Source of the DNA: Pseudoalteromonas sp. R3
GTDB lineage: Bacteria > Pseudomonadota > Gammaproteobacteria > Enterobacterales > Alteromonadaceae
Length of the DNA: 64,000 nt
Assembly: GCF_004014715.1 (NCBI RefSeq)
Contig: NZ_CP034834.1
Span: 248,001-312,000 of the forward strand
Direction: 5' to 3'
A program made the translations under genes and the position numbers. Below, piece by piece: positions 11,701 to 19,851 of this stretch (the stretch's first letter is position 1; every line of letters starts with the position of its first letter). Under the pieces are notes generated by a model, which made no database searches, was not told the origin of the DNA, and was given only the letters and a program-made list of their open reading frames with translations.

Positions 11701-14700
11701 AGCGGTGACCTGGTACGATGGCAAAGTGATGAACAGGGAAGGCTTGCATATCTCAGATACTGTGGCCGTACCGACGAGCAGATTAAGCTGCGTGGCTATC
11801 GAATAGATCTGAATGCGATTTGCCATTATCTGAGAGAGCTGGATGGTGTGCGTGATTGTGCGGTGACCGTCGATGAATCCCAGGCGTTGTTGCAGGCACA
11901 TGTACTTTACCTCAATGGCAAAGTGCCATCAGACAGTCATCTGAGAAACCATCTTGCGCAATTTCTGCCTCCGTATATGATCCCGGGGCAGTTTAATCGG
12001 GTCGAAGCGATCCCCCTGACCGCCAATGGCAAAGTAGACAGTAAAGCGCTGATGGCGTTGGCGCAGCAACGAGAAAGCTGCACCAGCAGCAGGGCGCTGG
12101 ATTTGACGACGCTGACTCCCATGCAATCCTATTTGTATCAGCTTTACAGTGATATTTTACTCACTGAGCATGTGGATCTCGAAGACAGCTTTTTTGACTT
12201 GGGCGGGCATTCTCTGCTGGTCATCAAGCTTATTAGTCAGATCCGGCAGCAAAAAAATCTCGATGTCACACTGCCTCAACTATTCAAAACGCCTACTATT
12301 GCTTCGCTGGCTCAGGCGTTAGAGCACTGTGCACCGATTGCAGCAGTGCATGCGATTGTGCCTGTATCACGTCAGCAGGCTTTGCCTTTGTCCTTTGCCC
12401 AGCAACGGCTCTGGCTGATTGAGCAATTACATGAGTCGAGTACTCAGTATCATATGCCTGCCGGGTTTAAATTCAGTGGGACGCTTGACAAAGGCGCGTT
12501 CAGTGAAGCGCTTAACGCCCTGATCTCACGCCATGAAGTGTTACATACTCAGATTATTCAAAGGCCGCAATCTGAACCCGTTCAGCAAGTCAGCGCCAGG
12601 TTTGATTTACCGCTCACTCATCTTGACCTGACTAAACTGGGTGAGCGAGCCCGGCAACAGCGTTGGGAGCAGGCGGCCCATGCCAATGCAACCAACCGGT
12701 TTGATTTGAGCAGGGACCTGCTGATCCGAGTGTTACTGGTTGAATTCGCACAGGACGATTATCGGGTGCATTTTAATATGCATCACATTGCCAGCGATGG
12801 CTGGTCTATGGCAATTTTAGTCCGAGAGTTCATTGCGTTTTATCGCCATTTTGCGAAAGAAGCGCAGTACCAGCTGCCAGCCGAACTGACTCAGCCTCTG
12901 CCTGTTCAGTACGGCGACTTTGCGTACTGGCAACGTAATACCTGGACAAAGCATGCTAATCAGGATGCGGTGCAATATTGGCTGACAGCCCTTGATGGCC
13001 ATCCCCCATTACATCAGCTCCCACTGGACTACCCGCGCCCCGCCATGGCTCAGCTAAGTGGTCAGCGTCATACCCAACGCCTGAGTGCGGCATTGACGCG
13101 GGCAATTCATGAACACTGTAAGTCTCAGGGGGTGACCCTGTTTATGTGGCTCAATACCGTGTTTTCTTTACTGATACTGCGCTACAGTCAAACGGATGAT
13201 GTGGTCATTGGCTCACCGGTTGCTGGCCGTGAACACAATGAAGTGGCCAATCTGATCGGCTTTTTTGTCAATACCTTAGTAATACGTACACGTATTCAAC
13301 CAGGGCAAAGTTTCAATCAGCTATTGGCTTTGCAAAAGCAGGTTATTCTGGATGCGTTTAAACATCAGGCACTGCCCTTTGAGCAATTAGTTGAGGCGCT
13401 TAAGCCAGAACGAAATCTGGGACACCAACCGATTTTTCAGATTTTGTTTGCGCTACAAAATAATGAAACCACCGATCTGGTACTGCCTCAGTTGCACATT
13501 GAAGTTGAAGCGCCTGCCGAGCCCATGATGAAGTTTGATCTCGAAGTGAACGCCATTGAAAAAGGCGATGGCATTGAACTGGAGTGGAACTATTGCTCGG
13601 CTTTATTTAAGTCCGCGACAGTGGTAGCTCTTGCTGAGTCTTTTGAAATTCTGATCAGTGCCATTCTCAAGGCGCCTGAACACAAGGTACAGTGCCTGCC
13701 TGTGATGACGCAGCAGACTCAACATCAACTAGTCAATATGCGTGGACCGGTCACTGCGGTCCCGGCACAATGCATTCACAGCCAGATCAGTGCAAAGGCA
13801 CACCAAGCGGACAGCCAGCTTGCGGTGCGCGATGCTGACAACTGTATGCTCAGTTATGCAGCGCTTGAGCAAAAGGCCAACGCCCTGGCTAGCTATTTGC
13901 TGGAGCAGGGGGTAAAGCCAGGCATGCGTATTGCGTTGTGTCTGAATGCCGGGTGCGATCAGGTGGTTGCTATGCTGGCTGCATTTAAGATTCGTTCTGC
14001 ATATGTGCCGGTTGATCCGACACTGCCTGCGTCACGTGCTCAGTTTATTATTCGTGACAGCGGCGCCTGCTGGCTGCTCACTCATAGTAAGCTCATGACA
14101 CAGCTAAAACCGGTTATCGATGCTGCTACCCAGCCTCCTTTGTCAGTGTTGGAAATAGATCAGCCGAATAGCTGGTTGCCAAAGCAAATACGTGAACAGT
14201 TCCCACGCAGTGAACATTCAGATCTGGCTTATGTGATTTACACTTCGGGCACGACAGGGCAGCCCAAAGGTGTCGCCATCACCCATGGCAATCTGGCGCT
14301 TTATCTGGATCATGCTCGCCATGACTATTTTAACGATGCGATAAGCTTTAGTGTTGTGAGCACACCTTTGGCGTTCGACGCCACCGTCACAACCATCTGG
14401 CCAGCATTGTTACAAGGTGTGTGCATCGACATGCTGGCAGATGACGAGCGAATGCTCAAAGACTTGGCAAACCGATTGTGTCAGGAGATTGCCGGGGTGT
14501 TTAAGGTGACACCAGCACATCTACAAGGGGTCGCTGCTGTACTGAAGCAGTGCGCGCTTGCAGAAGAGCGGTGTTTTAATGGGGCGCATCAGGTGGTTGT
14601 GGGTGGCGAGGCGTTACCGGTTTCGCTTGTAGCTCAGCTTAGCAAACGGTTACCCAATGTTGAGTGGATCAACGAGTACGGCCCCACCGAAGCCACAGTC

Positions 14701-15054
14701 GGTACCAGCACCTTTCGCTGTGATAAGCAGAAAATAGCTGCGCTTAAGGCACAGTCCTATAGTCAGGTCCCCATTGGTCAGCCAATAGCTAATACGCACT
14801 TATTGGTATTGGATGAGCAGATGCAGCCTGTGCCTGTTGGTGTAACCGGTGAGCTCTACATCGGCGGCAATAACCTGGCTCACGGCTACCTTAATAGAAC
14901 CGAGCTCAGTGATGAAAAGTTTGTGTGGCTGCCTTTTGGTGCAAAGCAGAGTGAGCTGCGCTTCTATCGCAGTGGCGATGTGGTGCGCTGGTCTATAAAT
15001 GATGATGGTACCCCGGGGAGCTGGTGTTTTGTCACCGTGCAGACGACCAGATAA
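5785..15054 (+). CDS. Three-module NRPS (C-A-T)x3, main part, frameshifted near its 3' end
   Basis: Residues 1-55 form a TubC-type N-terminal docking domain, which would pair with the preceding synthase. Module 1: C (HHLVADG), A with pocket D-L-T-K-V-G-H-I-G, the published Asp code, and T (GGHSLL near residue 1050). Module 2: C from about 1112 (HHIVSDG), A (YTSGSTG near 1732), T near 2137. Module 3: C from about 2198 (HHIASDG), A (YTSGTTG near 2817). A domains 2 and 3 both read D-A-T-K-V-G-E-V-G, which resembles Asn pockets. The frame ends inside the third A domain just after RSGDVVRW, where homology continues in another frame starting at 15024. A single missing G in the run at 15015-15018 explains this. 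With it restored the gene is 5785-15680, 3298 residues. No epimerase is present, so L-residues are expected unless a C domain is dual-function. Confidence 0.92.
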   Translation: MENSAIEALLAELDGQGIYVYLQEGRLKLRTHLATVPEAQLNKIKENKSALIDYMQANHQKQGALSFSQQGIWLIDQYHGGEVAYTMAGLLKLSHPITKAQLEAALNTLLVRHDILRSQFFATEQGGCQRVNAELSLKVMSLSVAEPVTRAKIEAHVQPYLQQGFDLQKALPVRAALLSGDEQTQGQWVYLMLHHLVADGWSVQLLVNELLDVLQNTPSEQAAPAPLQYLDYVHWEKRFVQSEAYQQQHAYWQKQLEGFTPFALPTSFARQAQPSFQGASHQFILNDEQFPRFESCCQQLGITVFAGLLSVFYALLYRYSQQQDITVGVPVLGREHSEFESMIGCFIHTLPLRQQITAEMSFSELACNTLTQVTRALENQSVSQDALAKLADTSQLFSVLFNYNAVPTTSLRSGSLEAELFTLNNHSAKFDLTLTLTTQGQAMIAELEYNVALFTHELITQIGEDFRALFQAFSGDQSMPLSDAQLPSVKLAQQLLTTESPHRAAPLVLPQILAHAQSRPAHAALVSESDPAQSLSYAELDEHSASLASALDDTIQSDDIVAVLVNRQVNSLVALLGVMRAGAAYLPIDQETPVQRVIEIMQLAGCHTLVVVDTQAIQADTKATLDEYEILVRGYDELVQQNNNAGIVDKTSPRDLAYVIFTSGSTGKPKGVAISHGALASYCDSISQCIEFSSHTRSGVVTGLATDLCLTGIYPVLMQGGTVVMPTGQALPDPQQLVEMLSTQQVNTLKITPSFARELLPHIAAQGENQPAIEQWVLGGEALDASLVDDLRDHYPSAHIVNHYGPSETCIGVTTHTISEQAPSNIEHYPIGKPLAHVSAQVLDKQAHPVPVGMPGELYIGGTSLADGYLRAPQLTEQYFVTCQSENTGAERFYRSGDRVRLTHQGTLEYLGRLDSQLKIRGYRIDISEIEAKLTALVDVKTAAVVAIKQSGIDTLVAYFVAADQETPVTAAALRDTLSKSLPQAMIPSHFVALAQLPVLDNAKVDRKQLAARPLNYERSYTPPSTALQQQLATLFSELTGVPQIAADDDFFSIGGHSLLAMRLANCIRARFDRVLSLQAIFANPTVEKLELCLLAQDILVGHTLASIDQSGEHPLSFAQQRIWFVDQMQGHSKQYNLQGAFTIKGALDIEALSQAFEQVVQQHTILRFNYGQNAQNEPFQYLNSGLNFALKQQDLSHVDDEVQADTLRTLLAEDYHTAFDLSQDLLLRAQLLKLDEQLFVLIVTMHHIVSDGWSIGVLCRALEAAYRAAVEHRTPACTPLIHSYIDYVHWQRHLVSQPQWQTSVDYWQSQLANLPRVHELPLDNARENRVISGGALYCCELPKELSTTLRQFVSTNGQTLFGVLECVFALWMSRLSGQSDLALGTPVAGRELSELEAVIGNFINTLVLRHRIEPELTFTEALTQSNETLQNALSHQHIPFDALVETLNSERSLGIHPLVQVVFRVNNQVNEALKLDGLDVTVNDTGVRSAKLDLEVSVIDSGDTMVVEWLYDSALWQERSIESFARQYTHLLRTCLQEPQRRISEMSLCDAKLLEQLLAYSEADNEQHSSDIGWHHHFSAIAEIQPHSVALRCNGEAFSYLEVEQRANQLAHCLLEMGFDEQSRIALLLPSGPAMVIAVLAILKARHVYVPLHYETPEKSLSYIVDDADIVMILAFSEDTEKLIDSGTDFLFLDDLFDVESNFAGYPVSVPGNDELGESETSDAERLCYIIYTSGSTGRPKGVMITHGNLNGYLSHAMDTYLDADVTLPLAVVSTPLAFDATITALVPPLLCGGEVEIVTQGPHQLAAISELLFNSIRPRLFKITPAHLRAIQALMDELGSNSAPHTLVIGGEALDSDLLLAFRNKLPACTWVNEYGPTEATVGCSVFSLTPDQNPQTTLCYADVPIGLPNEGVAMLVVDQFDQPVPDNVPGELLIGGPVISPGYVNLDTQNQAKFVTLNVADKKPMRFYRSGDLVRWQSDEQGRLAYLRYCGRTDEQIKLRGYRIDLNAICHYLRELDGVRDCAVTVDESQALLQAHVLYLNGKVPSDSHLRNHLAQFLPPYMIPGQFNRVEAIPLTANGKVDSKALMALAQQRESCTSSRALDLTTLTPMQSYLYQLYSDILLTEHVDLEDSFFDLGGHSLLVIKLISQIRQQKNLDVTLPQLFKTPTIASLAQALEHCAPIAAVHAIVPVSRQQALPLSFAQQRLWLIEQLHESSTQYHMPAGFKFSGTLDKGAFSEALNALISRHEVLHTQIIQRPQSEPVQQVSARFDLPLTHLDLTKLGERARQQRWEQAAHANATNRFDLSRDLLIRVLLVEFAQDDYRVHFNMHHIASDGWSMAILVREFIAFYRHFAKEAQYQLPAELTQPLPVQYGDFAYWQRNTWTKHANQDAVQYWLTALDGHPPLHQLPLDYPRPAMAQLSGQRHTQRLSAALTRAIHEHCKSQGVTLFMWLNTVFSLLILRYSQTDDVVIGSPVAGREHNEVANLIGFFVNTLVIRTRIQPGQSFNQLLALQKQVILDAFKHQALPFEQLVEALKPERNLGHQPIFQILFALQNNETTDLVLPQLHIEVEAPAEPMMKFDLEVNAIEKGDGIELEWNYCSALFKSATVVALAESFEILISAILKAPEHKVQCLPVMTQQTQHQLVNMRGPVTAVPAQCIHSQISAKAHQADSQLAVRDADNCMLSYAALEQKANALASYLLEQGVKPGMRIALCLNAGCDQVVAMLAAFKIRSAYVPVDPTLPASRAQFIIRDSGACWLLTHSKLMTQLKPVIDAATQPPLSVLEIDQPNSWLPKQIREQFPRSEHSDLAYVIYTSGTTGQPKGVAITHGNLALYLDHARHDYFNDAISFSVVSTPLAFDATVTTIWPALLQGVCIDMLADDERMLKDLANRLCQEIAGVFKVTPAHLQGVAAVLKQCALAEERCFNGAHQVVVGGEALPVSLVAQLSKRLPNVEWINEYGPTEATVGTSTFRCDKQKIAALKAQSYSQVPIGQPIANTHLLVLDEQMQPVPVGVTGELYIGGNNLAHGYLNRTELSDEKFVWLPFGAKQSELRFYRSGDVVRWSINDDGTPGSWCFVTVQTTR

Positions 15055-15680
15055 AGCTGAGAGGCTACCGAATAGAGCCAGAAGAAATTGCCCATCAGTT
15101 ACAGCTGTTGCCTGGTATTGAACAGGCTGCGGTGTTGCTTAATGAAGCAGGAGATAACCTCGAAGCTTATGTGCAACCGGATCTGGCAGAATGCCCCGAT
15201 ATGGCGACGCTTGCCGAGCCTGCGCTGGCCTCAGGCTGGTCTGCACACCTGAGCGAGTCTTTGCCCGCCTATATGCTGCCATATCGCTATGTTCTGATAG
15301 AAACCCTGCCTTTAACGTCGAATGGCAAAGTGGATGCTCGTGCGCTGCATGCCTTAGGCGCGCAATGCGCATCATCAGCTAATGTTGTTGCACCAAGAAA
15401 TGACGTGGAGTTGACGCTGGTCGAGATTCTGGCCTCGGTACTCAATGTCGAAACGCTCGGTATTGAAGACAACTTCTTCAGTCTGGGAGGGCATTCGCTG
15501 CTGGCGACTCAGTGTATTGGTTTGATTGAGGCACAGCTTGGCGTAAGCATGTCGGTCAGAATTCTATTTGAACGCCCTACAGTTGCGGCACTTGCGCAGT
15601 GGATTGAAATCCACCAGGCAATGGCACAACAGGCACAGGACGATAACGAAAACGATACTTCAGAAGAGATGTTTTTGTAA
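15024..15680 (+). CDS. C-terminal piece of the three-module NRPS (end of A domain 3 and carrier protein)
   Basis: This is the out-of-frame continuation of the NRPS at 5785. It opens with the A8 core (RADDQIKLRGYRIE), then the A10 core (LPLTSNGKVDAR), then a carrier protein with FFSLGGHSLL. It has no domain start and no good ribosome-binding site, so it is not an independent gene. The stop codon (15678-15680) shares one base with the ATG of the next synthetase, consistent with translational coupling. Whether the frameshift is real or an assembly error cannot be told from this sequence. If real, module 3 lacks its carrier protein and the assembly line should be dead. Confidence 0.85.
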   Translation: MFCHRADDQIKLRGYRIEPEEIAHQLQLLPGIEQAAVLLNEAGDNLEAYVQPDLAECPDMATLAEPALASGWSAHLSESLPAYMLPYRYVLIETLPLTSNGKVDARALHALGAQCASSANVVAPRNDVELTLVEILASVLNVETLGIEDNFFSLGGHSLLATQCIGLIEAQLGVSMSVRILFERPTVAALAQWIEIHQAMAQQAQDDNENDTSEEMFL

Positions 15681-18600
15681 TGACGGAACAGGTGAGAGTA
15701 ATTGAGCAGTTGATAGCGGATGCATTGCGTGCAGGGATCACCTTGTATGAGAAAAATGGTGCTCTGGCATTTAAGCAAAAAGGGGAGTTTCCCGCTGCGC
15801 TGAAGCAACGAATTGTCGCCCACAAGGCTGAGATCATTGCCTACTTTCAGCAGCAGCGTGACGCCACTTTGGAGCAGGCTGAGTACTCAGCTATTGCAAA
15901 AGCAGACCGCTCAGTGCCATTACCCGCGAGCTATGCACAGCAAGGGTTGTGGTTTATTGAACAGTTACAAGGCAGCAGTCAGTACTACATGCCTGCTGAA
16001 TTTGTCCTCACCGGACAACTGGATATTGCCGCGCTCAAAGCCAGTATCGAAGCATTAATCGTCCGTCATGAGTCGCTGCGCAGCCATTTCGTTGCCAGTG
16101 AGGGCTCTCAGCAGGGTGTGTCTGTCATAGTGCAAGAACAGTTTGAAACGCCATTGCAGTGGTACGATGCCAGTCAATGGTCGTCACATGACAAAGCACA
16201 GAGAATTCGTGCGCAGCTTAATGAGTTTTTGTCCCTGCCATTTGACTTAACGCAGGATCTACTGATCCGGGCATTGGTGATATCTGACCAGCAAACCCAC
16301 TATTTGGCGTTTAATATGCACCACATTATATCCGATGGTGCATCCATGCAGGTGCTGGTCAGGGAACTGGCAGTCCTTTACCGTGCAGCTTTAGAAGCGG
16401 ACCCTGTATCTCAATTGGCCCCACTAAAGGTGCAGTATGGGGATTTTGCGGCCTGGCAGCAAAAGACTCTGACGTCGGCCCACCTTAGCGATAAGCTGGC
16501 GTATTGGCAGCAGGCACTGGCCGACCTGGATCCCATCCAATCTTTGCCCGGTGACTTTGTGCGCCCCGCCGTACAAACCCAGCGTGGGCGGGTCTATCGT
16601 CAGGCGCTGAGTCCTGCTCTGACAACCCGCATTCAAACCCACTGTGCACAACAATCCGTAACGCCTTTTATGTGGTTACTGAGCAGCTTTATGCTGTTTG
16701 TGGGTCGGTTAACTCAAAATGAGCAGGTGGTAGTGGGGACGCCTGTACTGGGACGTGATCATCCCGATCTGGCGCCCCTGATAGGTTTGTTTGTCAACAC
16801 TGTGGTGATCCCGGCAAACATAACAGAATCCTTGTCCTTTAATGCCTGGTTACAGCAACAAAAAGAGCAGATCCTGGCTGCGTTTGAGCACCGTGAAGTA
16901 CCCTTTGATAAGGTGGTCGAAGCGCTAAATTGTCCCCGTGATATGAGCCACCATCCTTTGGTGCAGATCTTATTCACTCTGGATCAAAGTAGTGCGGCAC
17001 ACGCGCTGCAACTACCCGGGTTGACTGTGTTGGAACAATCCCGCGCGGATGGCGATGAGATTGACATTAAATGTGACCTGGAACTCAATGCCGTACTGGA
17101 TGAAAATACCAAAGCACTGACTTTAAACTGGAAGTATGACAGTGACTTATATCTTGCAAAAACGATTCAGCACTGGTCAGAGAGTTTTGAAGTACTGTTG
17201 GAGCAGTTAGTTCAAACCCCGCAAACACAGATTGGCCGAATTCCGTTACTGAATCAAACCCAAACGCAGTCCATACTGGAATATGCTCAATATACACAGA
17301 CACAGTGGGACAACACGCAGACACTGGTTAGCTTGTTCGAGGAGCAAGTAAAGCGTTTTGGCCAGCGCATTGCCGTGGTCGATGAACACGAAAGATTAAG
17401 CTATCAGGCATTAAATAATCGTGTTAACCGGCTTGCCAGAGTGCTGGTTGCCAGCAAAATAGAACCACAGACCATGCTGCCCGTCAGTGTGACACGCTCA
17501 GTCAATATGGTCGTGACCTTACTGGCGATTTTAAAAGCGGGCGCAGCGTACGTGCCCATCGATCCGGATTACCCAAAAGATCGGATTGAGTACATTATAG
17601 GTGATGTGGACAGTCGCTGGCTGATCTGCGACAGCGTTACTGAGGCTCGTTTTGCCGGGTGTGCTCAGTCGATGATCAACATTGATGACGAGGCTATTTA
17701 CGCCGGTATTGCCATCGCCGACAATCTTGAGCTGGATATTCAGCCGGACCACCTCGCCTATATGATCTATACCTCAGGGACCACAGGCCGGCCAAAGGGA
17801 GTTCAGATAGAGCACCGACATGTTGTCCGGCTATTGCACGTTGAACCTGCATTGTTTGATTTTAACGAGCGGGATGTGTGGACCCTGTTTCACTCCTTTT
17901 GCTTCGATTTTTCTGTCTGGGAAATGTACGGCGCCTTGCTGTTCGGCGCGAAGCTGGTGGTTATCAGTAAGGCAATGAGTCAGGACACCCAGGCTTTTGC
18001 ATCCTGCCTGTTGAGTGAAAAGGTCACTGTGCTGAACCAGACGCCCGGTGCCTTTTACGCGCTTCAGTCTGCGATGTGCGACTTGGAGGAAACCGAGCAG
18101 GCACAATGTCAGGTACGCTACGTTATTTTCGGTGGAGAAGCATTGCAACCAGGCAAACTCAAACCCTGGGCCAAACGGTTTGATGCCTGCCAGCTTATTA
18201 ATATGTATGGTATTACCGAAACCACAGTACATGTGACCTTTAAACGACTCAGCGATGCGGATCTGGCACTTGGGGTGAGTAATATTGGTCATGCCATTCC
18301 TACTATGTCTTGTTATGTGCTTGATAAACATCAGCAGTTGTTGCCGATGGGGGCCGTCGGTGAGCTGTATGTGGGCGGTGAAGGGGTGTGTCGTGGCTAC
18401 TGGCAAAGAGAAGAGCTCAATGCCCAGCGCTTTATTGCAGATCCTTTTGCAAACACCAGCGGCAAAAAGCTCTATAAGTCGGGTGATCTGGTGCGCTTTT
18501 TACCAGACGGTGAACTAACTTACATCAGTCGTGCCGATGATCAGGTAAAAGTGCGTGGTTATCGCATTGAGCTGGGGGAAATTGAAAACCAGCTACGCCA

Positions 18601-19834
18601 GCACCCTGATCTGCAGGCGGTGTGCGTATTACTTAATCGCGACGACCCACAGGGAGCCAGGATCAGCGCCTTTGTGGTTGCCCGTAACGGGGTTGAGCTC
18701 ACTGACCCAATTTCACAGGTACAACAATATCTGCGCAGTGCTTTGCCAGAGTTTATGTTGCCAACCAATGTTGTTGTGGTAGAGGCTTTGCCGCTGACCA
18801 GTAATGGAAAAATAGATAAAAAAGCGTTGCTGTCATTAGATATTTTGCAGCAAGAGGCGACGTATCAGGCACCGGATAGTGACGTTGAACGCGCCATTGC
18901 ACAGTGTTTTTCTGCGTTGCTTGGTGTTGAAAAAGTGGGTCTGAATGACCACTTTTTCCGCTTGGGCGGTCACTCATTGCTGGCCACCCAATTGGTGAGT
19001 CAGCTACGGGAACGCCATGGTTTTTCAGTCTCGCTAAAAGAGGTATTTCAGAGCCCCAGAGTGGGTGAGCTGGCGAAAGCGGTATCTGTGGCCGATACTG
19101 CAACGAGTTTGTCCGTTGACATATCTCGCACGCAATCCGAGTTACCAGTGCCCTTGTCTTTCGCTCAGGCGAGACTCTGGACCGTAGAGCAGATGTCGCC
19201 CGGCTCGGCTCAATATCATATGCCCGGTACGTTCACGCTGACCGGCTCGCTAAACCTGGCGGCGTTCAGGCAAGCCTGGCACGCTATCATCCAGCGTCAT
19301 GATGTGTTACGCAGCAAAATTATTCAGGACGATACACTCGGTCCGCAGCAACAGGTTGTGCCAGATTTTGAAGTGCCTCTGACTTTCATTGACGCACGCA
19401 CTTTGGCACCACATGCACAACAGCAAAGCTGGCTCAGAGCGCAGCGCGACGATGCTATGAATCCGTTCGATTTGAGTCAGGGGCTAATGATCAGGCTGAC
19501 CCTGATGGCGGTTGCTGATACTCAGTATCGACTGCGGGTGAACCTGCATCATATTGCTGCGGATGCCCACTCTCTTGCTATCTTGAGTGAAGAACTGGCG
19601 GCTTTTTACCAGCATTTTGCGTGTGACCAGCCATTACCTGAATTGCTTGCGCACCCATTGCCCATACAATATGCCGATTATGCGCAGTGGCAGCGTAACA
19701 CTCTGAACACAAGTGCTTTAGAGTCCCATCGTACGTTCTGGCTTGCTCATCTGGCAGACGCTCCGCCGCTGCATCAACTGCCGCTGGACAGGGCCAGAAG
19801 CAGAATGTCTGTCGCCCGGGGGGCACACACATAA
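15680..19834 (+). CDS. Terminal NRPS subunit, N-terminal part (docking, C-A(Thr)-T, first half of C)
   Basis: Starts at an ATG overlapping the previous stop by one base. Residues 1-60 are a second TubC-type docking domain. Module 1 has a C domain (HHIISDG near 214), an A domain (YTSGTTG near 696) with pocket D-F-W-N-I-G-M-V-H, which matches the published Thr code at all nine positions, and a carrier protein (GGHSLL near 1094). The second C domain begins near 1157 and carries HHIAADA, so the Gly that normally ends HHxxxDG is Ala. The frame then stops at 19834 in the middle of this C domain. A missing G in the 6-G run at 19818-19823 accounts for the break, because the rest of the C domain continues in frame from about 19852. 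Restored, the gene is 15680-27711, 4010 residues. Confidence 0.9.
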   Translation: MTEQVRVIEQLIADALRAGITLYEKNGALAFKQKGEFPAALKQRIVAHKAEIIAYFQQQRDATLEQAEYSAIAKADRSVPLPASYAQQGLWFIEQLQGSSQYYMPAEFVLTGQLDIAALKASIEALIVRHESLRSHFVASEGSQQGVSVIVQEQFETPLQWYDASQWSSHDKAQRIRAQLNEFLSLPFDLTQDLLIRALVISDQQTHYLAFNMHHIISDGASMQVLVRELAVLYRAALEADPVSQLAPLKVQYGDFAAWQQKTLTSAHLSDKLAYWQQALADLDPIQSLPGDFVRPAVQTQRGRVYRQALSPALTTRIQTHCAQQSVTPFMWLLSSFMLFVGRLTQNEQVVVGTPVLGRDHPDLAPLIGLFVNTVVIPANITESLSFNAWLQQQKEQILAAFEHREVPFDKVVEALNCPRDMSHHPLVQILFTLDQSSAAHALQLPGLTVLEQSRADGDEIDIKCDLELNAVLDENTKALTLNWKYDSDLYLAKTIQHWSESFEVLLEQLVQTPQTQIGRIPLLNQTQTQSILEYAQYTQTQWDNTQTLVSLFEEQVKRFGQRIAVVDEHERLSYQALNNRVNRLARVLVASKIEPQTMLPVSVTRSVNMVVTLLAILKAGAAYVPIDPDYPKDRIEYIIGDVDSRWLICDSVTEARFAGCAQSMINIDDEAIYAGIAIADNLELDIQPDHLAYMIYTSGTTGRPKGVQIEHRHVVRLLHVEPALFDFNERDVWTLFHSFCFDFSVWEMYGALLFGAKLVVISKAMSQDTQAFASCLLSEKVTVLNQTPGAFYALQSAMCDLEETEQAQCQVRYVIFGGEALQPGKLKPWAKRFDACQLINMYGITETTVHVTFKRLSDADLALGVSNIGHAIPTMSCYVLDKHQQLLPMGAVGELYVGGEGVCRGYWQREELNAQRFIADPFANTSGKKLYKSGDLVRFLPDGELTYISRADDQVKVRGYRIELGEIENQLRQHPDLQAVCVLLNRDDPQGARISAFVVARNGVELTDPISQVQQYLRSALPEFMLPTNVVVVEALPLTSNGKIDKKALLSLDILQQEATYQAPDSDVERAIAQCFSALLGVEKVGLNDHFFRLGGHSLLATQLVSQLRERHGFSVSLKEVFQSPRVGELAKAVSVADTATSLSVDISRTQSELPVPLSFAQARLWTVEQMSPGSAQYHMPGTFTLTGSLNLAAFRQAWHAIIQRHDVLRSKIIQDDTLGPQQQVVPDFEVPLTFIDARTLAPHAQQQSWLRAQRDDAMNPFDLSQGLMIRLTLMAVADTQYRLRVNLHHIAADAHSLAILSEELAAFYQHFACDQPLPELLAHPLPIQYADYAQWQRNTLNTSALESHRTFWLAHLADAPPLHQLPLDRARSRMSVARGAHT

Positions 19835-19851
19835 CGCATCTTGATAACGCA

